Part shown: in pieces, positions 21,827-32,790 of the stretch | Position numbering within the stretch: position 1 is the stretch's first letter | How the letters are laid out: the number at the start of each line of letters is the position of its first letter | DNA from: Selaginella moellendorffii | Taxonomy: Eukaryota > Streptophyta > Lycopodiopsida > Selaginellales > Selaginellaceae | Assembly (NCBI RefSeq): GCF_000143415.4 | Contig: NW_003314297.1 | Location: forward strand, 998,148-1,062,147 | Reading direction: 5' to 3' | Length of the DNA: 64,000 nucleotides | Made by a program: the position numbers and the translations under genes | Notes under the pieces: generated by a model | What the model was told of the DNA's origin: nothing | The model's input: the letters and a program-made list of their open reading frames with translations, nothing else | The model's database searches: none

Positions 21827-21988
21827 TCACAGAGCATACCAGCGCCGTCCTCGAGGGCATCGGTGGCAACTATCGGACTGGCAGCCTTGGGCAGCAGCCT
21901 TTGCGATTCCTCCCACGCCCACTCCCATGGCCAGCATCACCAACATGGCGAGAACCGAAAACAACACCAGGCAAGCCTTGTTCTCCAT
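21827..21988 (-). CDS. Family C secreted mini-peptide, copy C1
   Basis: ORF of 53 residues. The first ~25 residues form a signal peptide (MENKACLVLFSVLAMLVML) nearly identical to that of family A, and the mature part keeps the AAAQ.C start, then CQSDSCHRCPRG and RRWYAL. Compared with family A the first Trp-rich loop is missing and the tail is replaced. A TATAAATA box on the minus strand lies at 22054-22061, about 65 bp upstream of the ATG, with CTCGAG directly before it, the same core promoter as family A. The protein is nearly identical to that of C5. Function unknown. Confidence 0.6.
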   Translation of the reverse strand: MENKACLVLFSVLAMLVMLAMGVGVGGIAKAAAQGCQSDSCHRCPRGRRWYAL

Positions 21989-22089
21989 GAAACTAAGAGT
22001 TCAACGAACTCTAGTATATTCGAGGGAAGTGATTTGATCTGTGAGGCCGCTCGTATTTATAGCTCGAGGCAGCATACAATGCTAGAGTG

Positions 22090-22784
22090 GCGCCTCTTTT
22101 GAAAGTTAGTCGAGGAAGTCGTTTCCTGGGACATAGAACAACACACGAAATGAAGCTGTGAATCCAGATGAGTAAAGACAACATTTGAGTTTTTTCACAG
22201 TTTATATAATATATGAACACACGCCATTGCTATAGATTTCACTACCACTGAAAATAACAAAAATCCAAATAAATATCTTTAGAAGAGAAGTGTCATTTTC
22301 GATTGTGCTTTATATACATGGGTGTATATAATTGCTAGACTTTGTCTTGGGAAAGAGATCAGATTCGTTGAAAAACTTGTCTCCACTACTGCGTCATATT
22401 TCCATCTGGTTGCTTTTCCAAGTTCCACGTCGAGACTAAGATGGCAGAGTGTCCACAACTTTCATTGACAAAAATATATATGATTTTAGTTAATATTATA
22501 TAAAATAATTTGAGCCCAGATAGATTGACTTGGCTTTCTTTTCAAGTTTCTTGACTGAATATATGACGTTCTTATATATTAAAAGTCCATACATTCCGAA
22601 CGTTACACTGCAACAAAAACTCTCCAGAAAATGCATCATATTTATCATTGACAGTCTCAGGGCACCAAACACGTGAATAGACTCCAAAACATCTTCGTTC
22701 ACTCTTATTCTATATATATATATCACTTTTCATGATTCGAGATTCGCTCCCGTGGTTCTTCGAGGCCCGAGCTTTGGCAATTCT
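22090..22784. other. Spacer between C1 and B1
   Basis: AT-rich spacer shared with the other units (for example 28860-29450 and 46380-47100). No coding gene was seen. It contains a TATATATA run near 22711. Confidence 0.5.
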
Positions 22785-22960
22785 TCAGCGGATGCAGCGG
22801 CCGCCATTCCAGCGCCACCCTCGATGGCAGCTGTTGTCATACCCGTACCAATCGCATTGCACGCAGCGAAATCCATTCCAGTACCAAGCGCTGCGCCATC
22901 CCCTTGGTGATGCCCCTGACCTCCACTCCCACCGCTAGGTGTGCCTGGGCCTGGTTTGAT
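22785..22960 (-). pseudogene. Family B peptide relic, copy B1
   Basis: Relic of a third Cys/Trp peptide related to family A. It starts at the end of a lost signal peptide (VGVEVGGITKAMAQ) and keeps, in another frame, QCNWYGYDNSC-like codons and a final RWNGSRC-type motif. The ATG and most of the signal peptide are absent and the frame is broken. It lies about 300 bp downstream of A1. Confidence 0.6.
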
Positions 22961-23256
22961 GCTCCAATCGAGTGTTATTGCTTGCCGATCATTGGAGCAA
23001 TTGATTGGAAGTCGAGGGATTTGGAGAAGAGAGGAGAAGGACCAAGGACAGATTCAGACATTTTATATTAAGGCTTGGACAATTTATATTTTATTCCTGG
23101 AACTCATGCAATACTATGCAACATTGCACGATACAGAAAACACGTCATCAGTGTCTTTATTCTTGTTTCCAGACCCTTGGCACTGCAGAACGATAAAATC
23201 AAAGGCAATTACGATGCTGATTCTTAACTTGGGCTTACCCCGTGAAACGAGAGGTT

Positions 23257-23454
23257 TCAGTTGCGCGAGCAGCGATTGTTGCGCCAGCTCCAACCCCTCT
23301 GGCAACGGTGGCAACTGTTGTCATACCAATACCACCCCGACTGGCAGCGCTGGGCAGCAGCCTTTGCAATTCCTCCCACGTCCACGCCCATGGCCAGCAT
23401 CATCACAAATATGGCAAGCGCCAAAAACAACACGAAGAAAGCCTTGTTCTCCAT
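23257..23454 (-). CDS. Family A secreted four-Cys Trp-rich peptide, copy A1
   Basis: ORF of 65 residues. Residues 1-25 are a hydrophobic signal peptide (MENKAFFVLFLALAIF...). After GGIAKAAAQR the mature part is C-x10-C-x2-C-x10-C, made of two similar arms, CQSGWYWYDNSC and CQRGWSWRNNRC, joined by HR. It is cationic and rich in Trp, Tyr and Asn. A TATAAATA box stands at 23515-23522 on the same strand, about 60 bp upstream. A likely 56-nt intron lies in the 3' UTR just after the stop. It is divergent from PRT copy 2. No known plant peptide family is recognised; a secreted defence or signalling peptide is inference only. Confidence 0.72.
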   Translation of the reverse strand: MENKAFFVLFLALAIFVMMLAMGVDVGGIAKAAAQRCQSGWYWYDNSCHRCQRGWSWRNNRCSRN

Positions 23455-23854
23455 GATTTGCTGCTAGAGAAGTAAGCTTGTTATATTAGAGAGAAGTGGT
23501 TTGATTTGGGCTCATATTTATAGCTCGAGCCAGCACACAATGCTAGAGAGTTGTTGTGGGAGTCCTTATCTATTTTGGTTCCGTGTTTGAAAATTTCTTC
23601 TCTTTTTTATAATGCTCATTTCTTAGTCCTTATCTATTTTGGTTCCGTGTTTGAGAATTTCTTTTCTTTTTTATAATGCTCTCCAACCCTTCAATTGAGG
23701 ATCATTAAGTTCCACAAAATCGCATGTTGCTAAAACTTTACAAATTCATACTACAAGCTTGCAGATAGAGAAAGCCATAGAGTTTAGCTCGAAAAGATGA
23801 AAGCAAGTAGTGTTTGATAGCAACACGTGTACCATATCATCAGTTAAATATGGT

Positions 23855-23947
23855 ACGGACATTTCAGATCATGTTAGATCGACGGCTTTGATTTAATTAA
23901 TACGTTTTACACAATGGGCGGCTCAGATTGTATACAAATAAACGGTC
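23855..23947. repeat. CCGT-box array between A1 and PRT copy 2 (partly decayed)
   Basis: ACGGNY boxes at 23855, 23882, 23918 and 23942, with a weak ACGTTT at 23902. Spacing is 27, 36 and 24 bp, consistent with the 23-bp array of the other units after small deletions. It lies between divergent A1 and PRT2. Confidence 0.6.
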
Positions 23948-24117
23948 TAGATTGTACATGAATGAGATGATCTTGTATTCTTCTATTTGTACGAAAAGGA
24001 TATCTGTACCATGTACACGTTAATGCCCTAAAAAACGGAAAGTAAGCAAGAGCGCGGTAAGCAAGCGAGCTTGAGCTGAAATACTGCGACTTTTTCTGGT
24101 AAGCTTGATCTCTGACT

Positions 24118-25160
24118 ATGGCGCACAAACTCTCCACGCCACCACCCCCGCCGCCTCACCGGGAGCACGTGAGGAGGACGCCGCCGCCCAAACCATCGCC
24201 AAAGAGGGTGCCGACAACTTCATCTCCGCCACCAAAGAGGTCTCCACCGGCGCCAGCCAAGAGGCACAGTCATTCACCAACAAAGCCCACACTCACCAGC
24301 AAAGCCACCACTGAGTTCTCCTGAGCATCATGGAGCTGGACATCCACTGCTGAGCTCTCCCGAGTATCATGGAGCACCACCGAGGTCTCCTGAGCATCAT
24401 GGAGCTGGACATCCACCACCGAGCTCTCCGCCCACCAAGGAACATCCAGCAGCAGAGCCAAAGAGGCACCATGGTGATGGAGCTGCTACAGGGCCGCCAC
24501 CTTCTTCTTCGCCGCCCAACAAGGCCGGCACTGTAACCTGGCGACCAAGGAGGGCCGGGCCGCCATCGCCACCACCTTCGAGCATAACGTGGCAACCAAG
24601 GCCCCTTGGCTTGGGCACCGCTCCCCCTACTGCGCCGTCAGCACCATCTTCAGCAGCAGCTGCATTCGTGGCATCACCTGGTGTGCTCGGGAGGCATCGT
24701 TATGCTCCTGCTCGCACTGGTAGCCATCGTCACTGGAGTCTGGATACACTTGAAGCGGAGAAGGAACAAGGTGCACGGCGACATCATCCTGGTGGCCATC
24801 AGCCTGGCGGTGGCAACAGCGGCAGCAGCAGCAGCCAGGAGCACCTCATTACCAAAGTGGAGCCTCGACCATCATCGCAGTTGAATGCCGGCAGGAAGAA
24901 GGCGGCTACTGGAGGCCCGCTGGTGCTCGCCACAAGTCTGCATCCGGAAACGATCCACTCTTTCGTGCTGCTGATCCAGTGCATGGCCAGCAGGGAAGCC
25001 GGGGAAACGTCATGGAGGATCCTCTCGTCGTCTTTCCTGCGTATGAAGTTGACGAGCAGCCAAGGCTGTCCTCAGCCACTCCGGAGGATGATCCACTCTT
25101 CTCGACTGGTGGCTACTCTCATCACCCAGCAGGCGAGAGAATGGCTGACAACGAGACAAG
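24118..25160 (+). pseudogene. PRT copy 2, disrupted
   Basis: Begins MAHKLSTPPPPPPHREHV and runs 68 codons before a frameshift stop. The Pro-rich, membrane (VMLLLALVAIVTGVWI) and cytosolic parts follow in other frames. The segment matching DPRIRELLRPPRRLPPSALP of the other copies is deleted. Near 25155 it joins an eIF5B fragment instead of its own 3' part. Divergent partner of A1. Confidence 0.85.
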
Positions 25161-25425
25161 GTAGCAATGAAGGTAAGGTTTAAGCTCTCTCGGGAGTTCT
25201 TCTGTGGACGAACTGTCTCAGTTCATGGGTGAGGATGTTTGGAAGGGCCATATCATGCGGACATCGATCGATGTGTTGAAAGCCAACTACAGAGTCCGTG
25301 TGCATGGTGGAACTCGCTGCATCTTAATCCTCATCTATAGACTGAGCTTACAGGCGATGAGTGGAAGCTCGTCGTTAAGCTCAAGAATATACTATTCTTT
25401 TCGCGAATCTTATTCATAGACCCAA
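25158..25425 (+). pseudogene. eIF5B C-terminal gene fragment 2
   Basis: Shares over 200 bp with 16860-17100: GTAGCAATGAAGGTAAGGTT, a SIDVLKANYR-type helix near 25265 and GDEWKLVVKL-like codons near 25355. It joins PRT copy 2 in the middle of its cytosolic tail. The presence of an intron-like interval shows genomic origin. It is the second of two fragments bordering the inverted unit. Confidence 0.7.
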
Positions 25426-25489
25426 TTCTACCCTTCGCTGTGAGCAATTTCGGTTGCATCTATAAATGTAACATAGTCTGCAAATATTT

Positions 25490-25870
25490 ATAACTTTAAC
25501 AAGATTTAATATCAGAAAATAATTATTAATTAATAAATTTTAAACGGATAATACCTCCCTGCTGGATGGCTGAAGCATAGACCACTTTCTGGTCCCGTCA
25601 CTGATCACTCTGCGTGATCAATCTGTTTGGGTGCTGGATTGCCCAAGAGATTGTCAACAGCCTCCCAGTGAGAAGAGACGACGTAGCATTTACCACTTTT
25701 CTTGCAGCGTATACACTCCTAATATATACGCTCCAGAGTTCTTGTCTTCTATTTCGACCACTGACTTGGTTCTATCGAGCTTTGAGTTTAAGCTAGAACA
25801 GGGACTTCAGAGATATAGATACATTTTCGGCTTGTTCAATTTTGACATGATCGTTAACACTAAATAGTGC
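25490..25870. repeat. Conserved block, copy 2, with AT-rich spacer
   Basis: Contains the GATTGCCCAAGAGATTGTCA and GTAGCATTTACCACTTTTCT hallmarks also seen at 19536-19895. The dirigent segment that normally follows is missing; about 200 bp of spacer leads to PRT copy 3. Confidence 0.6.
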
Positions 25871-26084
25871 GGCATCAATAGTTTAGATTTCATAAAAAAC
25901 AGAATAAAAATTAACAAAATAAATTTGTGATCATCCTGGCTATTGTATACCGATGATTGATGGCTCCTCCTAAACTTTTGTACCCCGATGAAAAGTGAGG
26001 AAGGCAACAGGACCTTCCTGTGACTTACTCAAGCCCATAGAAGGGACTGAAGAGAAAGCCAGATAAATGACGAGCTTTCGCTCT

Positions 26085-27487
26085 TCATTCTACTAACCTG
26101 TGGGAAAAAGGCCGGATGCGGGGCTCCATCATGATGAACTTCTGCATTTGTTTCTCCATCTCAGCCCGCTCCTTTGCCAGTGCTGCGACATCTCCAGGAT
26201 CGAACACGGTGCCAGAACGATCCGCCACCTTTCGTCCTTGTTCCCGTCCATGAAACTGCTCTGGAACCCCGTCGTGTCCAGATGATAGGCGCACTGGGAG
26301 CTCGTTTGGAGCCATTTTCTCGCCTGCTGGATGATGAGAGTAGCCACCAGTCGAGAAGAGTGGATCATCCTCCGGAGTGGCTGAGAAAAGCCTTGGCTGC
26401 TCGTCAACTTCATGCGCAGGAAAGACGACGAGAGGATCCTCCATCGTGACGGTTTCCCGGCTTCCCTGCTGGCCATGTACTGGATCAGCATCACGAAAGA
26501 GTGGATCGTTCCCGGATGCAGACTTGTGGCGAGCACCAGCGGGAAGAGCAGACGGTGGCAGCCGCCTTGGTGGCCTCAGGAGCTCGCGAATTCGGGGGTC
26601 AGCAGCCGCCTTCTTCCTGCCAGCATTCAACTGCGATGATGGTCGAGGCTCCACTTTGGTAATGAGGTGCTCCCGCTGGTCGCTGCTGCTGCCGCTGTTG
26701 CCACCGCTAGGTTGATGGCCATACTCCACCAGGATGTCGTCGTGGTGGATGTCGCCGTGCACCTTGTTTCTTCTCCTCTTCAAGAGTATCCAGACTCCAG
26801 TGACGATGGCTACCAGTGCGAGCAGGAGCATAACGATGCCTGCCGCGAGCACACCAGGTGATGCCACGAATGCTGCTGTTGCTGCTGCTGCTGCTGAAGA
26901 TGGTGCTGACGACGCCGTAGGCGGAGAGGAGGTGTCGAAGCCAAGGGGCCTTGGTTGCCACGTTATGGTCGATGGTGGTGGCGATGGCGGCCTTGGGTTC
27001 CACGTTATGGTCGAAGGTGGTGGCGATGGCCTTGGGTTCCACGTTATGCTCGAAGGTGGTGGCGATGACACCCCGGCCCTCCTTGGTCGCCAGGTTACAG
27101 TGTCGGCCTTGTTGGGCGGCGAAGAAGAAGGTGGCGGCCCTGTAGCAGCTCCATCACCAGCTCGTCGATGTCCAGGGTGCCTCTTTGGCTCTGCTGCTGG
27201 ATGTTCCTTTGTGGGCGGAGAGCTCGGTGGTGGATGTCCAGCTCCATGATGCTCGGGAGAGCTCGGCGGTGGATGTCCAGCTCCATGATGCTCAGGAGAA
27301 CTCGGTGGTGGCTTTGCTGGTGAGTGATGTCCATCTGTGGGCTTTGGTGGTTAATGACTGTGCCTCTTGGCTGGCACCGGTGGAGACCTCTTTGGGGGCG
27401 GAGCGCCCTCTTTGGCGATGGTTTGGGCGGCGGCATCCTCCTCGCGTGCTCCCGGTGATGCGGCGGGGGCGGTGGCGTGCGAGCCAT
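26085..27487 (-). pseudogene. PRT copy 3, one early frameshift
   Basis: Starts at 27487 (MARTPPPPPHHREHARRM). A short deletion after PSPKRA shifts the frame in the Pro-rich region, and the correct frame is open again only from about 27071 to 26085. That second stretch of 328 codons includes Pro-rich repeats, the membrane helix, KRRR and the whole conserved cytosolic region up to RPFSHR. It is the least damaged of the broken copies. Divergent from A2. Confidence 0.85.
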
Positions 27488-27673
27488 AGTCAGAGATCAA
27501 GCTTACCACAGAAAGTCGCAGTATTTCAGCTCAAGCTCGCTTGCTTGCTTCTCCTTTTTTAGGGCATTAAAGTGTCTGAAAGTACTTCTGATGTGTACGG
27601 TAAACGAATGGTAGAGATATCCTTTTCGTATAAATAGAAGAATAGTATATTCTTGAAAGCTAGTCACAATCTA

Positions 27674-27776
27674 GACCGTGCAATTAAAACATTCTGGACC
27701 GTTCCTTTATATACAATCTGAGCCGTCCACTGTAATATTTAAATCAAAGCCGTCGATCTAAAATGATCTGAACCGT
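27674..27776. repeat. 23-bp-phased CCGT-box array between PRT3 and A2
   Basis: RRCCGT boxes at 27674, 27697, 27721, 27748 and 27771, i.e. spacings 23, 24, 27 and 23 bp. One unit (the GGCTGT one present in copies 3 to 5) has been lost at the 27-bp step. Each box is preceded by TCT or TCA and followed by about 13 AT-rich bases. Confidence 0.8.
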
Positions 27777-28038
27777 CCCATATTTAACTGATGATATGGC
27801 ACACACGTGGCCAATGCAGGGATTCTTCGGAACTTGTAACGTGGAATGGCGATTTTGTGGAACTTCATGGAGAGATTTTATGTGGATCCCAGCATTATAA
27901 AAAAGAGAAGAAATTCTCAAACACGGAACTAAAATAGATAAGGACTCCGTCCCATCTAGCATTGTGTGCTGGCTCGAGCTATAAATATGAGCCCAAATCA
28001 AACCACTTCTAACAAGCTTACTTCTCTAGCAGCAAATC

Positions 28039-28236
28039 ATGGAGAACAAGGCTTTCTTCGTGTTGTTTTTGGCGCTCGCCATATTTGTCATGATGCTGGC
28101 CATGGGCGTGGACGTGGGAGGACTCGCAAAGGCTGCTGCCCAGCGCTGCCAGTCGGGGTGGTATTGGTATGACAACGGTTGCCACCGTTGCCAGAGGGGT
28201 TGGAGCTGGCGCAACAATCGCTGCTCGCGCAACTGA
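28039..28236 (+). CDS. Family A secreted four-Cys Trp-rich peptide, copy A2
   Basis: 65 residues: signal peptide, GGLAKAAAQR spacer and the two-arm mature part with CQSGWYWYDNGC and CQRGWSWRNNRC. The protein is identical to those of A3 and A4. TATAAATA stands at 27980-27987, 52 bp before the ATG, preceded by CTCGAGC. After the stop a GTAAGC donor at 28255 and a TTCTGCAG acceptor ending at 28310 mark a probable 56-nt 3' UTR intron, and AATAAA follows near 28400. PRT copy 3 starts 551 bp away on the opposite strand. Confidence 0.78.
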   Translation: MENKAFFVLFLALAIFVMMLAMGVDVGGLAKAAAQRCQSGWYWYDNGCHRCQRGWSWRNNRCSRN

Positions 28237-28535
28237 AACCTCTCGTTTCATGGGGTAAGCCCAAGTTAAGAATCAGCATCGTAATTGCCTTTGATTTTAT
28301 CGTTCTGCAGTGCCAAGGGTCTGGAAACAAGAATAAAGACAATGATAACGTGTTTTCTGTATCGTGCGATGTTGCATAGTATTGCATGAGTTCCAGCAAT
28401 AAAATATAAATTGTCCAAGCCTTGATATAAAATGTCTGAATCTGTTCTTGGTCCTTCTCCTCTCTTCTCCAAATCCCACGACTTCCAATCGATTGCTCCA
28501 ATGATCGGCAAGCAATAAGACTCGATTGGAGCATC

Positions 28536-28713
28536 AAAACCAGGCCCAGGCACACCTAGCGGTGGGAGTGGAGGTCGGCGGCATCACCAAGGCGATGGCG
28601 CAGCGCTTGGTCCTGGAATGGATTTCGCTGCGTGCAATGCAATTGGTACGGGTATGACAACAGCTGCCATCGAGGGTGGCGCTGGAATGGCAGCCGCTGC
28701 ATCTGCTGAAGAA
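28536..28713 (+). pseudogene. Family B peptide relic, copy B2
   Basis: Begins at the end of the lost signal peptide (VGVEVGGITKAMAQR) and changes frame before the Cys/Trp part. It ends in a RWNGSRCIC-type motif and TGA at 28706. There is no usable ATG. It is 300 bp downstream of A2. Confidence 0.6.
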
Positions 28714-28859
28714 TTGCCAAAGTTTGCGAGCCTCGGGCCTCAGAGAACCACGGGAGCGAATCTCGAATCATGAAAAGTTGGGTTGACAGCCTGGATGAGA
28801 TATATGTAGAATAAGAGTGAACGAAGATGTTTTGGAGTCTATTCGTCTTTGATGCCCTG

Positions 28860-29456
28860 GGTCTGAGACTGTCAATGATAAATATGGTGCGTTTTCTGGA
28901 GAGTTGTTGTTGCAGTGTAACGTTCGCAATGTATGGACTTTTAATATATAGAGACGTGATATACTCAGTCAAAAAGCTTGAACCAGAAAGAAAGCCAAGT
29001 CAATCTATCTGGGCTCAAAATTATATTATAATATTAACTAAAATCATATATATTTTTGTCAATGAAAGGTTTGGACAGTCTGCCATCTTAGTCTCGACGT
29101 GGAACTTGGAAAAGCAACCAGATGGAATATGAAGCAGTAGTGGAGACAAGTTTTTCAACGAATCTGATCTCTTTCCCAAGACAAAGTCTAGCAATTACAT
29201 ACATCAACCACGTATATAAAACACAATCGAAAATGAAATGACACACACTTCTCTTCCAGAGATCGTCAAGATCCAACTATTTATTAGATTTTTGTTCTTT
29301 TCAGTGGCAGTGAAATCTATAGCAATGGTGAAAAAACTACATTTTGTGTGTTGTTCTATGTCCCAGCATTATAGAAAAGAAAAGGAATTGACAAATACGA
29401 ACGACTTCCTAGAATAACTTTCAAAGGACAAACTTCCCAAGAGGCACCACTCTGGC
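28860..29456. other. Spacer between B2 and C2
   Basis: AT-rich shared spacer with no gene seen. It corresponds to 41580-42290 and 46430-47105 in the other units. Confidence 0.5.
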
Positions 29457-29529
29457 TATAAATACGAGCGGCCTCACAGATCAAATCACTTCTCTCGAAT
29501 ATACTAGAGTTCGTTGAACTCTTAGTTTC

Positions 29530-29697
29530 ATGGAGAACAAGGCTTGCCTGGTGTTGTTTTCGGTTCTCGCCATGTTGCTGATGCTGGCCATGGGAGTGGA
29601 CGTCAAAAGCACTGCAGCTAGCTCCTCTAAGTTTCCTCTCGGGGATTGTTTTGCAAATTTTGGCTACAACGTGTTCTTTGAAAGCGCCTTTAAATAG
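29530..29697 (+). CDS. Family C chimeric peptide, copy C2
   Basis: ORF of 55 residues. The family signal peptide (MENKACLVLFSVLAMLLML) runs to GVDV and then a deletion joins it to what is 3' non-coding sequence in C1 and C5, giving a new tail that ends NVFFESAFK. The tail has a single Cys and none of the Trp-rich arms. TATAAATA is at 29457-29464. It may be a dead gene that happens to remain open or a new secreted peptide. Confidence 0.4.
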   Translation: MENKACLVLFSVLAMLLMLAMGVDVKSTAASSSKFPLGDCFANFGYNVFFESAFK

Positions 29698-29824
29698 GAG
29701 CGATATGAAGAAACAGTTAATAAAGTCGGTGAAATGACCACCGTTTAGTGCGCACTTCCTTGCGACAAATCAAAGCTCTATCTTTAGTCTCCAGGTAAGA
29801 TGGCAGGAATCACTACTTACCGAT

Positions 29825-30465
29825 TCAAGCCTCTAGAACGGGCTGTGGACGATCTAGAGCAGCGCACAGATCTAATAACAGAAAATTATTATAAATTAAT
29901 TAATTTTAAATGGATAGTACCTCCCAATGGCTGAGCTGATCCCTACTGGTGCGTGATCGATCGGGTGTGCTGGATTGCCCAAGAGATTGTCAAGAGCCTA
30001 CCAGTGAGAAGAGATGATGTAGCATTTACCACTTTTCTTGTAGCATATATAATCCTACTATATATGCTCCAGAGTTCTTGTCTTCCATTTTGACCACAGA
30101 CTAGGTTCTATCGAACTTTGAGTTTGTAAAAGCTAGAAGAGGGACTTTGGAGATAGATACATTTTCGGCTCGTTCAATTTTGACATGATCAATTACCACT
30201 CAATAGTGCAAGATTGCCAAAAATGGTGGAATGAGCGTGTAGGTCGAATACCCCAATGCAATCTGTAAGCTCAAGTGCCTCCAATTACCGCAATCTTCAC
30301 CAAAGATTGAAGAGATATGGAGCAGCTACAACAGAAAAGGATGATTTAAGGATAGCTAGAATATATTATCATAGCCAAATATACTGATCAAGAGACATGC
30401 CACACCTAGATCAATGAGGTGGCACTATTGCAACCTAAGATCATGTCATATATAGAGCATATATA
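29825..30465. repeat. PPR stub, conserved block and dirigent C-terminal stub
   Basis: At 29825-29872 only the start of the PPR relic remains (GACGATCTAGAGCAGCGCAC), cut cleanly into the conserved block (29880-30190). Dirigent 3' sequence follows to about 30465 and includes TTACCGCAATCTTC. The same PPR deletion point is seen at 42655-42715. Confidence 0.65.
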
Positions 30466-30469
30466 CTCA

Positions 30470-32680
30470 ATAAAAATGCTGTCTTACCCACACATGCTCA
30501 TTGTTGCCTCTTATTAAACACCATCTTATATCACTCTCTCTCCACTTACTTTGGTAGTGACTTTGCATTTATTTGTGACTTTCTGGGGATGATTCAAGGC
30601 ATCAAAACACCTGCCTGTTTGCAGCTCCCACCTGGATGTGGCCAGACTTAAATTTAATTGACCTAAAAAAGTTTATGGTTTTTCCATGGTGGAAACATAT
30701 TAGTTTCCAGAAGAAAACAAATAATTTATCTTGATATTGATTATGTAGTTGATAAGTTGACAGTGAATACTTTCTATGCAAATTATTAATATGTTGTGTA
30801 ATTAGAAAATTATCCTAACAAAAAAGTTCATCACAATTTATATATGCTCATTATAAATTTAAATTGATGTGAAATCCTGATAGATTATATGAATTCCTCC
30901 AGTTGGATCAAGTTGACCATGACAAGAAATCCCATTTGTATCATAATTAGGCTATTTATAAAACATTTTGACCAAAAAATTGCAGACCCACTTGTTAAAA
31001 CTTTGATCTGGTTTACTCAAGTGTAATGGATGTTTCATGAGTATTTTACTTTCTATATTCACACCAATGCTTGTGTCAAAATGTTTGTAATTATATTTTA
31101 TTATTATATAAAATACCTGATTAATGATAAAAAGCTTGTGTTTTTTTCTGGTTTTAAATCTCTATGATCATAATTTTTGTTAGAAAATTGCCAAAAATCC
31201 ATCTTATCACCCCTTCTGTCACCATCTAGAAACTTATTCAAATATTTATGTAACATATACATAATAGGAGCTATAATTTCATTTTATTTAGACAAATCTC
31301 ACTAAATTATGTGCACACAAAAATTCCTCTTCATGGAATTTTTACACCTCATAATGGATCTTAAATAGCTTTCTTCAAAAATAATGCACAAAGTGTATGT
31401 ATTTGGAAGAGTGTATGGATTTAGAAGAACACAAATCCTAAGAAAGTATTTAGATGATTGAGCTAAATATTGTTTTACTATTGAGATTTAAATAACTTGG
31501 CAATTGCAAAAGATAGTAAAATTTGCAAATAATAATTTATTGAGTCTTGATGCAACTTTTGGAACTAATCAGGTAAAGTTTTCATTTATTTTAAAGTGAA
31601 TAATCTTTAAAAGTTTATAATTTTTATAGAACACCATATTTGTTTTTAATTATCATAGAAATGGTATCTCAATTATATAGGGTTTAATTTCTAGTGAGAA
31701 AGAACAACATATGAAGAATTGGATGATAGTTTTTAAAAATTGAGTTTTAAAACACATGTCAGATTGAAAATCACATACAATAATGATTGATGATTAAATA
31801 TATTATAATATATTTAATTTTTATATAGAGTTATATTTGATTATCAAATTTTATTGTGCATTTAACACATAAGGAGGAACTAGCTTAAATATATTATTTG
31901 TAAGGTGGAATCATGGGATATTAGGATGTATATATAGAAATATTTTAAAGATATTATGTATCATTTAATTCATATAGTTTTTTATGATGATACTATTAAA
32001 TAAGCTAAGATTAAGAAACTTATCAAACATTTCAAAATTAATTTTCAAAATGAAAAAACATTTATCAAGTATTTTTAAGATGAATAGAATGATAAAGTTG
32101 GTAAGTGAATCAATATTTTAACTTTTATAATTTTTTTTGTATTTGATAGATATGTAGGTTGTTGCTACTCAAAATTTCCCTCATGTTAATAAGAAGATAA
32201 ATAGTTCATTAAGGTATTTCATACCAATATAAAATTTATACTCTCGTCCAAAAAAATAAAAACATTTGAAGTATAGATTAAGCAATTCATCAATTTACTA
32301 CTAAAGTTTATGTGAAGTATTGATTTTACTACTTATTGCAAAGATCATAGTTTTATTTGAAATTATGAATACCAAAAATTAATCAATTGTGTGATTGTTA
32401 AAGCAAAAAATATTAATAACTCTCAAGTAAGATTTGATAAATACAATGTTCACAAATCTTATGTATAATCATTTCAAATCCAACTATATGGTATCTCATT
32501 GTCACAGTAATTAAGTTTTTTCAACTTAGTGTAATTTTTTATGGTCAACTATAAGATAATTTTGCAAACATTAAGTCACATTTATTATGTTGAAGCAAAG
32601 AGAGCAAAAATTTACTAGATTAAAATTAATTATAAAACTTAATATTAAAACTTGGGCAAAATGGATTCTGGGGAAAATGA
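30470..32680. other. AT-rich island inside a dirigent relic
   Basis: About 2.2 kb of strongly AT-rich sequence without convincing ORFs. Dirigent 3' sequence ends on its left (CATATATACTC) and dirigent 5' sequence resumes on its right (GGGAGAACATCATTGATGAC), so the island sits within the dirigent pseudogene. Its first ~550 bp recur at 43240-43780. No clear terminal repeats, target duplication or transposase were seen. It could be a decayed element or foreign AT-rich DNA. Confidence 0.6.
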
Positions 32681-32790
32681 ACTTGCAAGGGAGAACATCA
32701 TTGATGACAAACACCACTCCAAAATGCCATTCTGGGGCTTGTGACCAATATCTATGCCATAAAATGCATAGATAAAATGCCATTCTGGGG
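32680..32790 (-). pseudogene. Dirigent 5' fragment
   Basis: A short piece matching the dirigent FVIDDVLP region (reverse strand, GATGACAAACACCACTCCAA) to the right of the AT-rich island. It completes the relic whose C-terminal end lies at 30200-30465. Confidence 0.5.

Larger units (their letters stand above)
17223..25160. repeat. Inverted copy of the repeat unit
   Basis: Read on the minus strand the order is PRT2, A1, B1, C1, PPR1, conserved block, dirigent1, PRT1, exactly the order of the plus-oriented units. eIF5B fragments lie at both ends (16505-17115 and 25158-25425), pointing to a rearrangement that moved or flipped this unit. Confidence 0.8.

Noticed and set aside
30470-32680. Mitochondrial or plastid insertion as the source of the AT-rich island
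   Set aside because: No organelle gene was recognised, so the claim could not be supported; left as an open question.
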